Assembly (NCBI GenBank): GCA_937139475.1
Contig: CAKZQF010000196.1
Location: 1-43,153, forward strand
Direction: 5' to 3'
From: an uncultured Gammaproteobacteria bacterium
Lineage (GTDB): Bacteria > Pseudomonadota > Gammaproteobacteria > Enterobacterales > Psychrobiaceae
Length of the DNA stretch: 43,153 bases
A program made the translations under genes and the position numbers. The notes below the pieces were generated by a model. It saw only the letters and a list, made by a program, of their open reading frames with translations, had not been told where the DNA came from and searched no databases. Positions 26,278 through 34,722 of this stretch are shown here, in pieces. The number at the start of each line of letters is the position of its first letter. The stretch's first letter is position 1.

Positions 26278-26679
26278 ATGCAGATAGAAAGAAAGCCACC
26301 ACTAGCTGACGAACTGGCAATGTTGTACCAACAAGCGGGTTGGATAGAAAATCCTTGCCCTGAAAAAATGCGCAGATCCGTTGTCAGTGATTCGCAATGG
26401 TTTGTTGCAAGGGACAGCGATGGCGCCTTGCTAGGGATTGCCCGATTCATCACTGACTACGTAAGGTATGCATTTATTGTCGATGTTATTATCAAAGAAA
26501 ACCAGCAACGCAAGGGGATAGGTAAAGCCTTAATGAATGAAGTGGTTGCAGAATGTCGAACACTAGATATCGATAGTGTTAATTTGTGGCCAAGCGAAGG
26601 CAAAATACCGTTTTACGAGAGTTTAGGTTTTTATGCCTTGCCAGCTAGTCAGCCGCACATGAAATTGAAAGTCGACTAG
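26278..26679 (+). CDS. GNAT-family N-acetyltransferase
   Basis: A 133-aa acetyltransferase with the acetyl-CoA binding loop in IIKENQQRKGIGKALMNEVV (R/Q-x-x-G-x-G/A type) and the C-terminal FYESLGFYALP. It transfers an acetyl group from acetyl-CoA to an amine on an unknown acceptor. The ribosome-binding site is weak. It is flanked by about 280 bp and 100 bp of non-coding DNA and looks like a stand-alone gene, not clearly related to the catabolic operons. Confidence 0.75.
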   Translation: MQIERKPPLADELAMLYQQAGWIENPCPEKMRRSVVSDSQWFVARDSDGALLGIARFITDYVRYAFIVDVIIKENQQRKGIGKALMNEVVAECRTLDIDSVNLWPSEGKIPFYESLGFYALPASQPHMKLKVD

Positions 26680-26782
26680 TCACTTGCTGACTCTTGCTTT
26701 CCTCGTCTAAATGAATGATTTATAACCTCACCGCCGCGTTATGATAAGAGCATCAACAAGACAATTGAAATGGGAATCGTAG

Positions 26783-27670
26783 ATGCAAGCTCAGACAACA
26801 CCTCAAGTAGCCATAGTAACCGGTGCAAGCCGTGGCGCAGGCAAAGGCATTGCCATCGCGCTGGGCGAGAAGGGCATGACAGTCTATGTGACTGGACGCA
26901 GCACAAAAACAGGCTCAGCTATCGGTGCCGATGGACTGCCGCTACCAGGTACGGTGTATGAGACTGCTCAGCAAGTGACTGATGCTGGTGGTAAAGGCAT
27001 TGCAGTTATATGTGACCATAGTGATGATGAGCAAACCGCAGCCTTGTTTAAGCAAGTTGAAAATGAGCAGGGGCGTTTGGACATTCTGGTTAATAACGCC
27101 GCGTTTATTCATCATCAGCTGATTGAACCAATGCCGTTTTGGGAAAAGGAGATTGAGGCCGGTAACTTGCTTGATGTTGGTTTGCGCTCTGCCTATGTTG
27201 CCAGTTGGCATGGTGCGAAAATGATGACAAAGCAAAATAGCGGCCTGATTATTTTCACTTCTTCTTATGGTGCGAATTGCTACATGCATGGGCCTGCCTA
27301 TGGCGCGCAAAAAGCTGGTGTTGATAAGCTTGCTCATGACATGGCGATAGATTTAAAGGACTTTGCTGTTAACACGCTATCTATCTGGATGGGACCGCTA
27401 CTGACAGAACGTATTGAATCGGCGGCAAAAGTGCGACAAGAGCAGTATCAGCCACTTATTGATATTGCTGAAACGCCAGAGTTTATTGGTAATATTATTC
27501 ATGCAGTGGCCTGTGATCCTGACGCAAAAGAGCTTTCGGGGCGCACCGTTATTTCGGCGGAAATTGCGATAGAGCGCTATCAAATGAAAGATATCAACGG
27601 CAAGCAGCCACCGTCTTATCGCAGCACATTGGGCGCGCCGCATGAACCTAATCCGGTTGTGGTGTATTAG
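26783..27670 (+). CDS. short-chain dehydrogenase/reductase, DHRS1-like
   Basis: A 295-aa NAD(P)-dependent oxidoreductase. The cofactor loop is TGASRGAGKG, followed by NNAA, the serine of IFTSSYG and the YxxxK pair in YGAQKAG. It has an extended loop after strand 2 (TGRSTKTGSA) and a long C-terminal tail, as in DHRS1-type enzymes, which have been linked to steroid and xenobiotic carbonyl reduction. The substrate here is unknown; a steroid hydroxyl or ketone is plausible from context. No partner gene is within 100 bp on the same strand. Confidence 0.85.
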   Translation: MQAQTTPQVAIVTGASRGAGKGIAIALGEKGMTVYVTGRSTKTGSAIGADGLPLPGTVYETAQQVTDAGGKGIAVICDHSDDEQTAALFKQVENEQGRLDILVNNAAFIHHQLIEPMPFWEKEIEAGNLLDVGLRSAYVASWHGAKMMTKQNSGLIIFTSSYGANCYMHGPAYGAQKAGVDKLAHDMAIDLKDFAVNTLSIWMGPLLTERIESAAKVRQEQYQPLIDIAETPEFIGNIIHAVACDPDAKELSGRTVISAEIAIERYQMKDINGKQPPSYRSTLGAPHEPNPVVVY

Positions 27671-27675
27671 TTTAA

Positions 27676-27710
27676 CAATCCCCCTAGATAAAATTATCTT
27701 TGGGGGATTG
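27676..27710. terminator. hairpin between convergent SDR genes
   Basis: CAATCCCCC (27676-27684) pairs with GGGGGATTG (27702-27710), with an inner AGATA/TATCT stem. It sits between two convergent stop codons, but lacks a good U tract on either strand. Confidence 0.55.
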
Positions 27711-27713
27711 GCG

Positions 27714-28511
27714 CTAAAGTTCGCTTCGCGGCATGGCTACTGGCGTATCAGTTAAACCGCCATTGACGCCATAAATCTCGCCGGTGACATAACTGGCCGC
27801 TGGTGACGCTAGAAATAGGGCACAGGCCGCGATATCTTCAGGATCTCCCAGCCTATTCATTGGCGTGCGTTCGAGTATCGCTTTCTCAAGATCATCAGTC
27901 ATAATCGCTTCGAGAGAAGAGGTCAGCGTTGAGCCGACAGCTATTGCATTGACTCGTACCTTAGGTGCAAAATCTTGTGCCAAGTTTAGCGTCATAAAAT
28001 CCATCGCAGCCTTTGCTACGCCATAACTAATAAAACCCGGTTGCGGAAGCTGCGCTGCCACTGACGAAATATTAATGATGGAACCGCTCTGTGCGGTTTT
28101 GGCCATCAATGGTGCGCATAGCACTGCCATCGCATAAGCTGTTGTGGTGTTGAACTGAAAGCAAGCATCAAAGTGCTCCGGATCCGTTTCAAGCGTTGGC
28201 TTCATGCCAAGTGAACCGCCAGCATTATTGACGAGTATATCAAGGCGACCAAAATGCTCTATTGCCTTGTCGACTAACGCTGTGCGTTGAGCCGCGTCTG
28301 TAATATCACATGGAATCACTAGTGCTTGCCTGCCGCGCTCGCGAACTTGCGCAGCGGTTTGTTCGAGCTCATCAACGGAACGAGCTGTCACAACGACATC
28401 TGCCCCCGCATCGGCTAATGCCATGGCAATGGCTGCACCAATGCCGCGGCCAGAACCAGTAACAATGGCAACCTGACCATCTAAGCGAAATCGGTCTAAA
28501 ATACTGTCCAT
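27714..28511 (-). CDS. short-chain dehydrogenase/reductase, 7-alpha-HSDH-like
   Basis: A 265-aa classical SDR. Seen are TGSGRGIGAA for the cofactor, NNAGG, the active serine in NISSVAA and YGVAK for the YxxxK pair, and the C-terminal GDPEDIAACALFLASPAASY. The overall order of blocks resembles E. coli 7-alpha-hydroxysteroid dehydrogenase and FabG-type reductases, so both a hydroxysteroid and a 3-ketoacyl substrate are possible. The residue after strand 2 is arginine (VTARS), which favours NADP. A GGGAG lies before the ATG. It is convergent with the preceding SDR. Confidence 0.85.
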   Translation of the reverse strand: MDSILDRFRLDGQVAIVTGSGRGIGAAIAMALADAGADVVVTARSVDELEQTAAQVRERGRQALVIPCDITDAAQRTALVDKAIEHFGRLDILVNNAGGSLGMKPTLETDPEHFDACFQFNTTTAYAMAVLCAPLMAKTAQSGSIINISSVAAQLPQPGFISYGVAKAAMDFMTLNLAQDFAPKVRVNAIAVGSTLTSSLEAIMTDDLEKAILERTPMNRLGDPEDIAACALFLASPAASYVTGEIYGVNGGLTDTPVAMPRSEL

Positions 28512-28790
28512 AAAACTCCCTTGTAATTGTTAAAGCGAAATAATAAAGCAGGATTAGAGAATCGGTTGATCGCCACTGAGCTCATACGGCAGCAGATTAG
28601 CGCTATAACGCTATCTCTAACCATTAGCCTACCTTGAGCCAAAAGCCTATACCTCCCTCATAAAGACTAGCGCCGATTTCATGTGTTAATTGCTTAGCGA
28701 ATCAATATTTAAGGGGCGTTTTACCAATTCCATTAATTGAGTGTTGCCGGACTTTCAGGTTTGGTATTTTGAATGCGGATAGTAATAAGG

Positions 28791-29705
28791 TTAATCGGTT
28801 TCGGGGGGGAGCTTGTTGTGCGAGTTAAGCCAGTCTTTTATCTGTTGGTCAACCGCACTTGGATAGGGAACACCGTCTTCTACGCCCACATAGACCAGGC
28901 ACATATCTTTATTCTGAATAAACAAGTTTTCATATTTACTTATCCACACACGTAGATGCTGGGCCAGTTGATGCGCTAGTGGTATTGCCTTGTAAATCGT
29001 TGGCTGGGCATCGAGATAGGCTAATATCGCCTGATTGTTTTTATATATGCCAGCATCGCTATAGATGCGCATTTGTTGGCATATAAACCTTTCCTCGTCA
29101 TTCATTTGCCCAGCGACGTGATTGAAAAAAAGCTCAAACTGGCGTGAACGTTTTATGTTAAGCCGGGACTCGATTTTCTCTACCAGCTCATTGCGTCGCT
29201 TAGCCTGCGCGATAAATGCGGTAAAGGCATTGTCTTGATGGGTTTTTATATTGGATATTGCATGATAGACCTTTGCTTCTTGATGTGCTTTTTGCCAGAT
29301 AAGGGTAGCGATAAGCGCAAAGCATACAACAAGAACTGATACTATATAGGGCAATAAACAATGAGACTTAATTGCCTCAACCGGATCGTATCTGGCTATC
29401 GCATTAGGTATTGAAAACCCTTTGCCGCGTTCGGTTTTTATGATGCTGTTGTGATCTCCTGATTCTCCAAGGGCGGCACGTGTATCTGATACTAGGCGAG
29501 ATAGTGACCAGTCACTGACGATGGTTTCTGGCCAAATCGTATTATGCAATTCGTCCTTGCACACCAAGTGTGGGCTGGCTTTGATTAGGAGGGTTAATAG
29601 CAATAAACTTTTGTCATGGAGCTCAACTTTCTGTTTGTGTTTAAACAGCTGGTTGCGCCTGCAGTCCAAATAAAATTCGCCAAAGCTATATCCCTTAATA
29701 TCCAC
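28791..29705 (-). CDS. ToxR/CadC-like membrane-bound transcriptional regulator
   Basis: A 304-aa one-component regulator. Residues 8-102 form an OmpR-type winged helix (FGEFYLDCRRNQL, KDELHNTIWPE, SRLVSDTRAALG, KTERGKGFSIPN). A single membrane segment follows at about 117-137 (YIVSVLVVCFALIATLIW), leaving about 165 residues in the periplasm. That periplasmic part was not recognised; it holds several cysteines, which could respond to redox or ligand. There is no receiver domain. It is divergent from the unrecognised gene at 29880, whose promoter it may control. Confidence 0.85.
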   Translation of the reverse strand: MDIKGYSFGEFYLDCRRNQLFKHKQKVELHDKSLLLLTLLIKASPHLVCKDELHNTIWPETIVSDWSLSRLVSDTRAALGESGDHNSIIKTERGKGFSIPNAIARYDPVEAIKSHCLLPYIVSVLVVCFALIATLIWQKAHQEAKVYHAISNIKTHQDNAFTAFIAQAKRRNELVEKIESRLNIKRSRQFELFFNHVAGQMNDEERFICQQMRIYSDAGIYKNNQAILAYLDAQPTIYKAIPLAHQLAQHLRVWISKYENLFIQNKDMCLVYVGVEDGVPYPSAVDQQIKDWLNSHNKLPPETD

Positions 29706-29879
29706 TTTGCTACCTGCTCTTGATCTAAATGAAAATATAACTACATGATATTGCGGTGATTCAAATATATTCCAATTAATTCAATTTTCATTCAAGCGGC
29801 ATTTAAGCAAAAAGTCAATGCTATTCACTGCAACTTAAAACCAATTTACTTCAAATTGGAATGCAGAAGGAATGATCAA

Positions 29880-30722
29880 ATGGGTAAATTAAATATCAAA
29901 GCAAAAGTCATGTATATGCCTGGTCCCTGGGGAGTTAATGAACCAGTTAAAGGAGCAAAAATTAAGATTCTCGATGTGGATATCGGGGGCCGCGATGACA
30001 TTATTTTTTCTAAAGACACCTCGTCTTTAGGCAAGGTTGCCGGGCTATCAAAAGAGTGGCAAGACCAACGCAAAATTCGGGTATGGCAGCCATTACCATT
30101 GCCCGGTAAGTGGATAACAAAAACGATACATGATCCAAGCGACATGATGCTGCTGGAGGTTGATGTTAGAGAAGGAGAAAAGCATATTCGGGCGCCTTTT
30201 GTATATTTAGGCAAGGACATCGAGGTGCCAATTATTGTACCCTGGGGTAAAGAGTCTATTCCGGATGCCATCTCTGGCATGATAAGTTCGTTATCGCCGA
30301 CGATTAGTGTCGATGGTACGCGCTACACCGATGCAATGGAGGCACAAAAAGCAGCACGCAGAAAGTTTGAGGCCAGAGATAAACAAGTGGATATCATCAT
30401 TACTGGCCCTGAAGCACTGTTGTTTATGCCTTTTGCCGGCAAAAATTTTAGCGGATTAAAGGATTTGGTCGATGACGTTTTGCCGGGCTCAAAGCAGTTC
30501 TTTTATTCTAATCCAATTGGTGCGGCAGAACTGTCAGCTATCGCTTTGATTATTTTGGCCTCTGGTGCTGCTGTATCGGGTACGATTTTGGCGGGGTGCG
30601 TAGGTTTTTGCCTGATACTGGCACTCTATCTTGGTTACACAGACATAAGTTTGGATGTTGCTCCTGGCACTGGCAATAACCCAATGCCAAGCGTCAAGTT
30701 TAGCCTTAAATTACCAGCGTAA
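29880..30722 (+). CDS. unrecognised protein with C-terminal membrane hairpin
   Basis: A 280-aa protein of unknown function. Residues 1-125 are rich in beta-prone segments (KLNIKAKVMYM, PVKGAKIKILDVDIGG, APFVYLGKDIEVPIIV) and could form a transthyretin-like or C2-like sandwich. Residues 213-253 are a strongly hydrophobic Ala/Gly/Ile/Leu stretch with two cysteines that could span the membrane twice, followed by a soluble tail. There is no signal peptide. The start at 29880 is chosen because AAGGA lies about 8 bp upstream. It is a single gene facing the ToxR-like regulator across 174 bp, the usual layout of a regulator and its target. A pore-forming or envelope role is speculative. Confidence 0.7.
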   Translation: MGKLNIKAKVMYMPGPWGVNEPVKGAKIKILDVDIGGRDDIIFSKDTSSLGKVAGLSKEWQDQRKIRVWQPLPLPGKWITKTIHDPSDMMLLEVDVREGEKHIRAPFVYLGKDIEVPIIVPWGKESIPDAISGMISSLSPTISVDGTRYTDAMEAQKAARRKFEARDKQVDIIITGPEALLFMPFAGKNFSGLKDLVDDVLPGSKQFFYSNPIGAAELSAIALIILASGAAVSGTILAGCVGFCLILALYLGYTDISLDVAPGTGNNPMPSVKFSLKLPA

Positions 30723-30741
30723 GGTTACCCTTTGTCGTTAT

Positions 30742-30762
30742 ACGGGCACGTTGTGTGCCCGT
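30742..30762 (+). terminator. hairpin after the unrecognised gene
   Basis: ACGGGCAC (30742-30749) pairs with GTGCCCGT (30755-30762) around GTTGT, 19 bp after the stop codon; the following T run is poor. Confidence 0.5.
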
Positions 30763-30803
30763 TATCGCCACGCCCTGCGCATTTTTCTCTTCGCTCTTCG
30801 AGC

Positions 30804-31721
30804 CTATGGCTTGACCAAGTTCTTATACATCACTGCACCAGCCTCCTTGGTGTCCTTGGGAAAGTGCGCCTGATCAAAGCTATTGATTGCTTGCCAGTTT
30901 TCTGCGATATCATCGATTGAGACTTCTGCTAGCGGTGACTGGCCAAAACCATCGCTACGCTGCCAGCGTACTTTGGCGTACCAGCCCGCGCCAACTTCAT
31001 ACAGACTACCGTTTTCTTCGCACGCTTCGTGACATAAATAAGCAGCCAATGGGCTAACCAGTTCTGGTTTTAATTGTTTGCGATATTGATCTGGCATCAA
31101 GCCGACCAACATACGTGAATCAAGCATTGGCGCGATGATATTACACTGAATGTTTTTAGTTGCGCCTTCGATGGCTAAGGTACGGGTTAAGCCAAAGAGT
31201 CCAGCTTTTGCAGCGCTGTAATTAGCCTGTCCAAAATTGCCATAAAGCCCTGACGCGGATGCGGTAAATAGCACTCTGCCATAACCCTGTTTTCGCATAT
31301 AAGGCCATGCCGCGCGAGTAACGCGATAGGCGCCATTAACGTGAACATCCTGTACCGATTGCCATTCATCAAGCTCCATTTTATGAAAGCTCTTGTCACG
31401 GATGATGCCAGCGTTATTAATGACGATATCCACGCGGCCAAATTCTCTAATAGCTTGCTCTATAATGCGCTCGCCCACTTCGACTGAATCATAGCTAGCG
31501 ACAGCGATACCACCATCACTGATAATTTGCGCTACCACATCATCGACAGGGGCTGATGTGTCAGCTGTGCCATCGCGGTTTACCCCTAAATCGTTGGCAA
31601 CCACTTTAGCGCCTAAGGAGGCAAAAAGTTTGGCGTGACTGGCACCAAGGCCCATGCCGGCACCAGTGACTACAACGACTTTGTCGTCAAAGCGCAATGG
31701 TGATTGTGTAGAGTCATTCAT
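30804..31721 (-). CDS. 3-hydroxyacyl-CoA dehydrogenase-type SDR, HSD17B4/Hsd4A-like
   Basis: A 305-aa SDR closely patterned on the dehydrogenase domain of peroxisomal multifunctional enzyme type 2 (HSD17B4) and actinobacterial Hsd4A. Diagnostic blocks are VVTGAGMGLGASHAKLFA, VVANDLG, VINNAGIIRDKSFHKM, SASGLYGNFGQANYSAAKAG with the Ser and YxxxK, and GATKNIQCNIIAP. Such enzymes oxidise 3-hydroxyacyl-CoA in sterol side chains and some 17-beta-hydroxysteroids. No hydratase domain is fused. AAGG precedes the ATG. It lies 4 bp after a degraded GMC gene on the same strand and is divergent from a LysR gene. Confidence 0.85.
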   Translation of the reverse strand: MNDSTQSPLRFDDKVVVVTGAGMGLGASHAKLFASLGAKVVANDLGVNRDGTADTSAPVDDVVAQIISDGGIAVASYDSVEVGERIIEQAIREFGRVDIVINNAGIIRDKSFHKMELDEWQSVQDVHVNGAYRVTRAAWPYMRKQGYGRVLFTASASGLYGNFGQANYSAAKAGLFGLTRTLAIEGATKNIQCNIIAPMLDSRMLVGLMPDQYRKQLKPELVSPLAAYLCHEACEENGSLYEVGAGWYAKVRWQRSDGFGQSPLAEVSIDDIAENWQAINSFDQAHFPKDTKEAGAVMYKNLVKP

Positions 31722-31725
31722 CGTA

Positions 31726-31910
31726 TTACCTTACTTGTTTGATCGCATCGGCGATCATAATGGTGGGAGCATTGGTGTTGCCTGTGACAATGGTGGGCAT
31801 AATGGAAGCGCAAACCACCCGTAACCCTTAGGGTCTTCAGAGCGTCGATTGGCTAACACACATCCGGCGGAGCCACCGCCAACGATTATGTAATCAAACT
31901 GATTTTTCAT
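31726..31910 (-). pseudogene. GMC oxidoreductase, internally deleted
   Basis: Reading the minus strand from the ATG at 31910 gives 28 residues with the family FAD fold (FDYIIVGGGSAGCVLANRRS, then EDPK). At about 31827 the sequence changes frame and continues as the family C-terminus: GLRVVCASIMP, TGNTNAPTIMIADAI, then a stop at 31726. Comparison with the intact GMC gene at 14646-16259 shows that roughly 450 central codons are missing, so about 1.4 kb was lost in one out-of-frame deletion. The start, ribosome-binding region and stop survive. It was probably co-transcribed with the SDR that starts 4 bp downstream. Confidence 0.88.
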
Positions 31911-31983
31911 CACACTGCCTACTATTGATTGATTGCATCAGGCTATCACTTAGCCTAAAATCACTGAAGTTTATTATTTCTAT

Positions 31984-31998
31984 TGTGAACTATTCACA
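31984..31998. promoter_or_regulatory. candidate LysR operator TGTGAACTATTCACA
   Basis: A perfect 6-3-6 palindrome (TGTGAA, CTA, TTCACA) 39 bp before the LysR start and 73 bp before the GMC remnant, where an autoregulatory and target site would be expected. Part of it recurs at 36357. Confidence 0.5.
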
Positions 31999-32037
31999 TT
32001 GGTGATGACTCGGCGGTAACGTAACAGGAATGAAGAG

Positions 32038-32931
32038 ATGAGACTGGACAAAATTGATCTGAATTTATTTATTGTTTTTGAGGTGATCTACCGAGAGGGC
32101 AATTTAACCAAATCAGCTAATGTATTAAACATTACTCAACCAGCGGTAAGTAATGCGTTGGCTCGGCTGCGTAAGACGTTTGATGATCCGTTATTTGAGC
32201 GTCAAGCCGATGGTATGAAGCCAACTTCTTATGCCGAGAACTTAATTGGACCAGTACGTGAGGCATTGTGGGTGCTTAATAATGGGGTAATCGATAATAC
32301 GAGCTTTACCCCGGAAACTGCCAAACGACTCATCAGAATTAGCATGTCGGATTTATCGTCCGCATTGATCTTGCCAAAATTAGTACCTGAGCTAAAGCGC
32401 CTTGCCCCTGGCATAGTGCTTGAAGTACAAACGATTAGTCGTGATACCGTTATTGATGAGCTCAGTTCATCAAATCTTGAATTTTGTGTTGAAGCGCCAG
32501 TGCTGGTGGATCAGCGCTTGTATCATACCCCGCTAATTGGCGAGCCTTTTGTCTGTGTCGTGCGCAATGGGCATCCTATTATTGGCAAGAAATTCACTCT
32601 CGATGACTATCTGTCATTAGAGCATATTCACACCTCTTCAACGCCCACTGGTCCGGGTCATATTGATGCAACCTTGCATAGCCTTGGTCATAAACGGAAA
32701 ATAAAAACGCGGCTGCAAAATTACCTAATCGCGCCGAAACTGGTCATGGATACTGACATGGCGCTGACGATTCCACGACGTTTAGCTGAGGCTTATGATC
32801 TAACCATCCTTGATTTGCCGTTTGAGGTGCAGGATATGGGGCTACATTTATATTGGCATAAAGCCAAAGATTTAGACCCTGGCCACAAGTGGATTAGAGA
32901 ATTGATTTTGCGCTGTTGTGGTACGACCTAG
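32038..32931 (+). CDS. LysR-family transcriptional regulator
   Basis: A 297-aa regulator with the N-terminal LysR helix-turn-helix (LNLFIVFEVIYREGNLTKSA, then ITQPAVSNALARLRKTFDDPLF at about residues 30-55) and a substrate-binding domain with effector-pocket blocks. It resembles the NodD/NahR-like branch (DLNLFIVFE, LFERQADGMKPT). It is divergent from the SDR and the GMC remnant, with a palindrome between them, and so is likely to control them together with itself. The effector is unknown; an acyl-CoA or steroid acid is a guess. Confidence 0.9.
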   Translation: MRLDKIDLNLFIVFEVIYREGNLTKSANVLNITQPAVSNALARLRKTFDDPLFERQADGMKPTSYAENLIGPVREALWVLNNGVIDNTSFTPETAKRLIRISMSDLSSALILPKLVPELKRLAPGIVLEVQTISRDTVIDELSSSNLEFCVEAPVLVDQRLYHTPLIGEPFVCVVRNGHPIIGKKFTLDDYLSLEHIHTSSTPTGPGHIDATLHSLGHKRKIKTRLQNYLIAPKLVMDTDMALTIPRRLAEAYDLTILDLPFEVQDMGLHLYWHKAKDLDPGHKWIRELILRCCGTT

Positions 32932-32942
32932 AGTCAGTAAAA

Positions 32943-32971
32943 CGCCCATCGATCGTTATGCTCGGTGGGCG
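32943..32971. terminator. hairpin between LysR and ligase genes
   Basis: CGCCCATCGA (32943-32952) pairs with TCGGTGGGCG (32962-32971) with one mismatch. On the minus strand it is followed by TTTTA, fitting the end of the ligase transcript. Confidence 0.6.
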
Positions 32972-33004
32972 CTGGTATTAAATATATTTAAAAGTTAGGC
33001 GATC

Positions 33005-34558
33005 TTAAACTTTTGCTGTTTTGTTTTCCCAGTATGGGTCACGCAGACGGCGTTTGTATAGTTTGCCATTGGGATCGCGTGGCAGTTGTTCCAGGTAGTC
33101 GATAGTCTTTGGCCATTTCATTTTAGCTAAGCGCTCACCAAGGAATGCCATGATGCTCTCAGAGAACGCGTCATCAGCGACAACACCTTTCACTGGCTGA
33201 ACAACCGCTTTAATTTCTTCGCCCCAGTCAGCATTTGGAATACCAAAGACACAACAGTCGTCAATTTGTGGATGCAATACCAACACATTTTCAATTTCTG
33301 CTGGGTAGATATTGGCGCCGCCACTAATAATCATATCGATTTTGCGGTCGCACAGGAATAAGAAGCCATTTTCGTTAAGGTAACCAACATCACCCGCGGT
33401 GAAGTAGTCGCCGTGGCGGTCTTTTTCGGTTTTTGCTTTATCGCCTTTGTACTCAAATCGGCTTATTTCAGGCATTAGCATGTAGATAGTGCCTTTCTCG
33501 CCAGTAGGTTGTTCTTCACCGTCATCGTTTAGAATTTTAATATCGGCACCGTACCATGCCTTACCGACAGTACCAGGGTTATCTAGCCACTCTTGTGAAT
33601 TACAAATCGCGCCACCGCCTTCGGTTGCTGCGTAATACTCATAAACACACGGGCCAAACCAGTCAATGATAGCGTGCTTCACTTCAGGTGGACATGGTGC
33701 TGCTGTGTGCATCATATGGCGCATACTGTTTACCTGATAACGAGCGCGCACATCGTCGGATAGTTTTAACAGCCGTACTAATTGTGTTGGTACAACATGT
33801 GCGGTGGTGACTTTGTATTTTTCGATGGCGGCAAGCATTGCTTCGCCTTCCCACTTTTCATGCAACACAACCGCATGACCAAGATGAAGTGAATTCGTTG
33901 ACCAATTCATTACTGCGGTATGATAAAGCGGTGAACCACAATAGTGAACGTTGTCGTTGCCTGCTTGGATACCAAATAATGCGGGGAACATCGTAAAGTT
34001 TACCGCAGTGGTGTCTGGGTCAACTTGTGGTACCGCGCGGCGTACCCCTTTCGGGTGGCCTGTGGTGCCAGAGGTATAAAACATTACCATGCCTGTTGCG
34101 CGATCTTCTGGCAAGCTGCTTGGTTGGTCTGCAAGTAAGTCACTATAGGGGCGCAGGCCATCTGCCTGACCTAACATAAAGGCTGCATCAAGATTGAAAT
34201 TAGTGTCTTTTAACGCTGCTTTCGATGCCGTTGCAGTAAGATCATGACAAAAGAAGGCTTTAGCTTCACTATCATTTAAGATGTAAGCTACTTCGGGGCC
34301 TGCCAAATGCCAGTTGATTGGTACCAGAAAAAAGCCTGCCTGCGTCACGGCTAGATGAATTGCGATGTATTCAGCGCAGTTTGGTAGCATTGCCGCGACT
34401 GTATCCCCTTGCTTAAGACCTAATTGGCGAAGACCATGAACTATTTTATTACATTCGGCGAGTAACTCCCCCCGGCTCCATTCCTTACCATCAGGTGCCG
34501 CTAAAGCTAGTTGCTCGGGATTGTGTTGTGCAAACTTCCAAAAACCTAGTGTCTTCAT
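33005..34558 (-). CDS. AMP-dependent acyl-CoA ligase
   Basis: A 517-aa acyl-CoA synthetase with a full set of family motifs: FYTSGTTGHPKGVRRAVPQV (P-loop), YEYYAATEGGG, DYFTAGDVGYLNENGFLFLC, DRKIDMIISGGANIYPAEIE hinge and C-terminal LPRDPNGKLYKRRLR with the catalytic lysine. It is the third ligase of the window and the only one on the right side. The substrate is probably a long-chain or side-chain carboxylate. An inverted repeat lies 71-108 bp upstream. The ALDH gene lies 165 bp upstream on the same strand, an aldehyde-to-acid-to-CoA order that makes biochemical sense. Confidence 0.87.
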   Translation of the reverse strand: MKTLGFWKFAQHNPEQLALAAPDGKEWSRGELLAECNKIVHGLRQLGLKQGDTVAAMLPNCAEYIAIHLAVTQAGFFLVPINWHLAGPEVAYILNDSEAKAFFCHDLTATASKAALKDTNFNLDAAFMLGQADGLRPYSDLLADQPSSLPEDRATGMVMFYTSGTTGHPKGVRRAVPQVDPDTTAVNFTMFPALFGIQAGNDNVHYCGSPLYHTAVMNWSTNSLHLGHAVVLHEKWEGEAMLAAIEKYKVTTAHVVPTQLVRLLKLSDDVRARYQVNSMRHMMHTAAPCPPEVKHAIIDWFGPCVYEYYAATEGGGAICNSQEWLDNPGTVGKAWYGADIKILNDDGEEQPTGEKGTIYMLMPEISRFEYKGDKAKTEKDRHGDYFTAGDVGYLNENGFLFLCDRKIDMIISGGANIYPAEIENVLVLHPQIDDCCVFGIPNADWGEEIKAVVQPVKGVVADDAFSESIMAFLGERLAKMKWPKTIDYLEQLPRDPNGKLYKRRLRDPYWENKTAKV

Positions 34559-34628
34559 AATCTTCTCAATGTTATTAAGCGGCTACCAATTTCACAAAAT
34601 CGCTAGCTGCTTTCATGGTCTAAATGAA

Positions 34629-34666
34629 TGATAGTGAGGCTAATAATTACTGTTGTTTCACTATCA
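34629..34666. promoter_or_regulatory. TGATAGTGA inverted repeat upstream of the ligase
   Basis: TGATAGTGA (34629-34637) and TCACTATCA (34658-34666) are perfect 9-bp inverted arms 20 bp apart, between the ALDH stop and the ligase start. It may be an operator for the ligase or an RNA hairpin; no U tract supports a terminator. Confidence 0.4.
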
Positions 34667-34722
34667 ATTCGTTGATTTATTAGCTGTTGTGACTCTTTCT
34701 AATTAGCTGATAAATGCAATGA

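Noticed and set aside
26942..27337. 131-codon minus-strand frame inside the DHRS1-like SDR
   Set aside because: It is antisense to a complete SDR and has no family motif or start signal.
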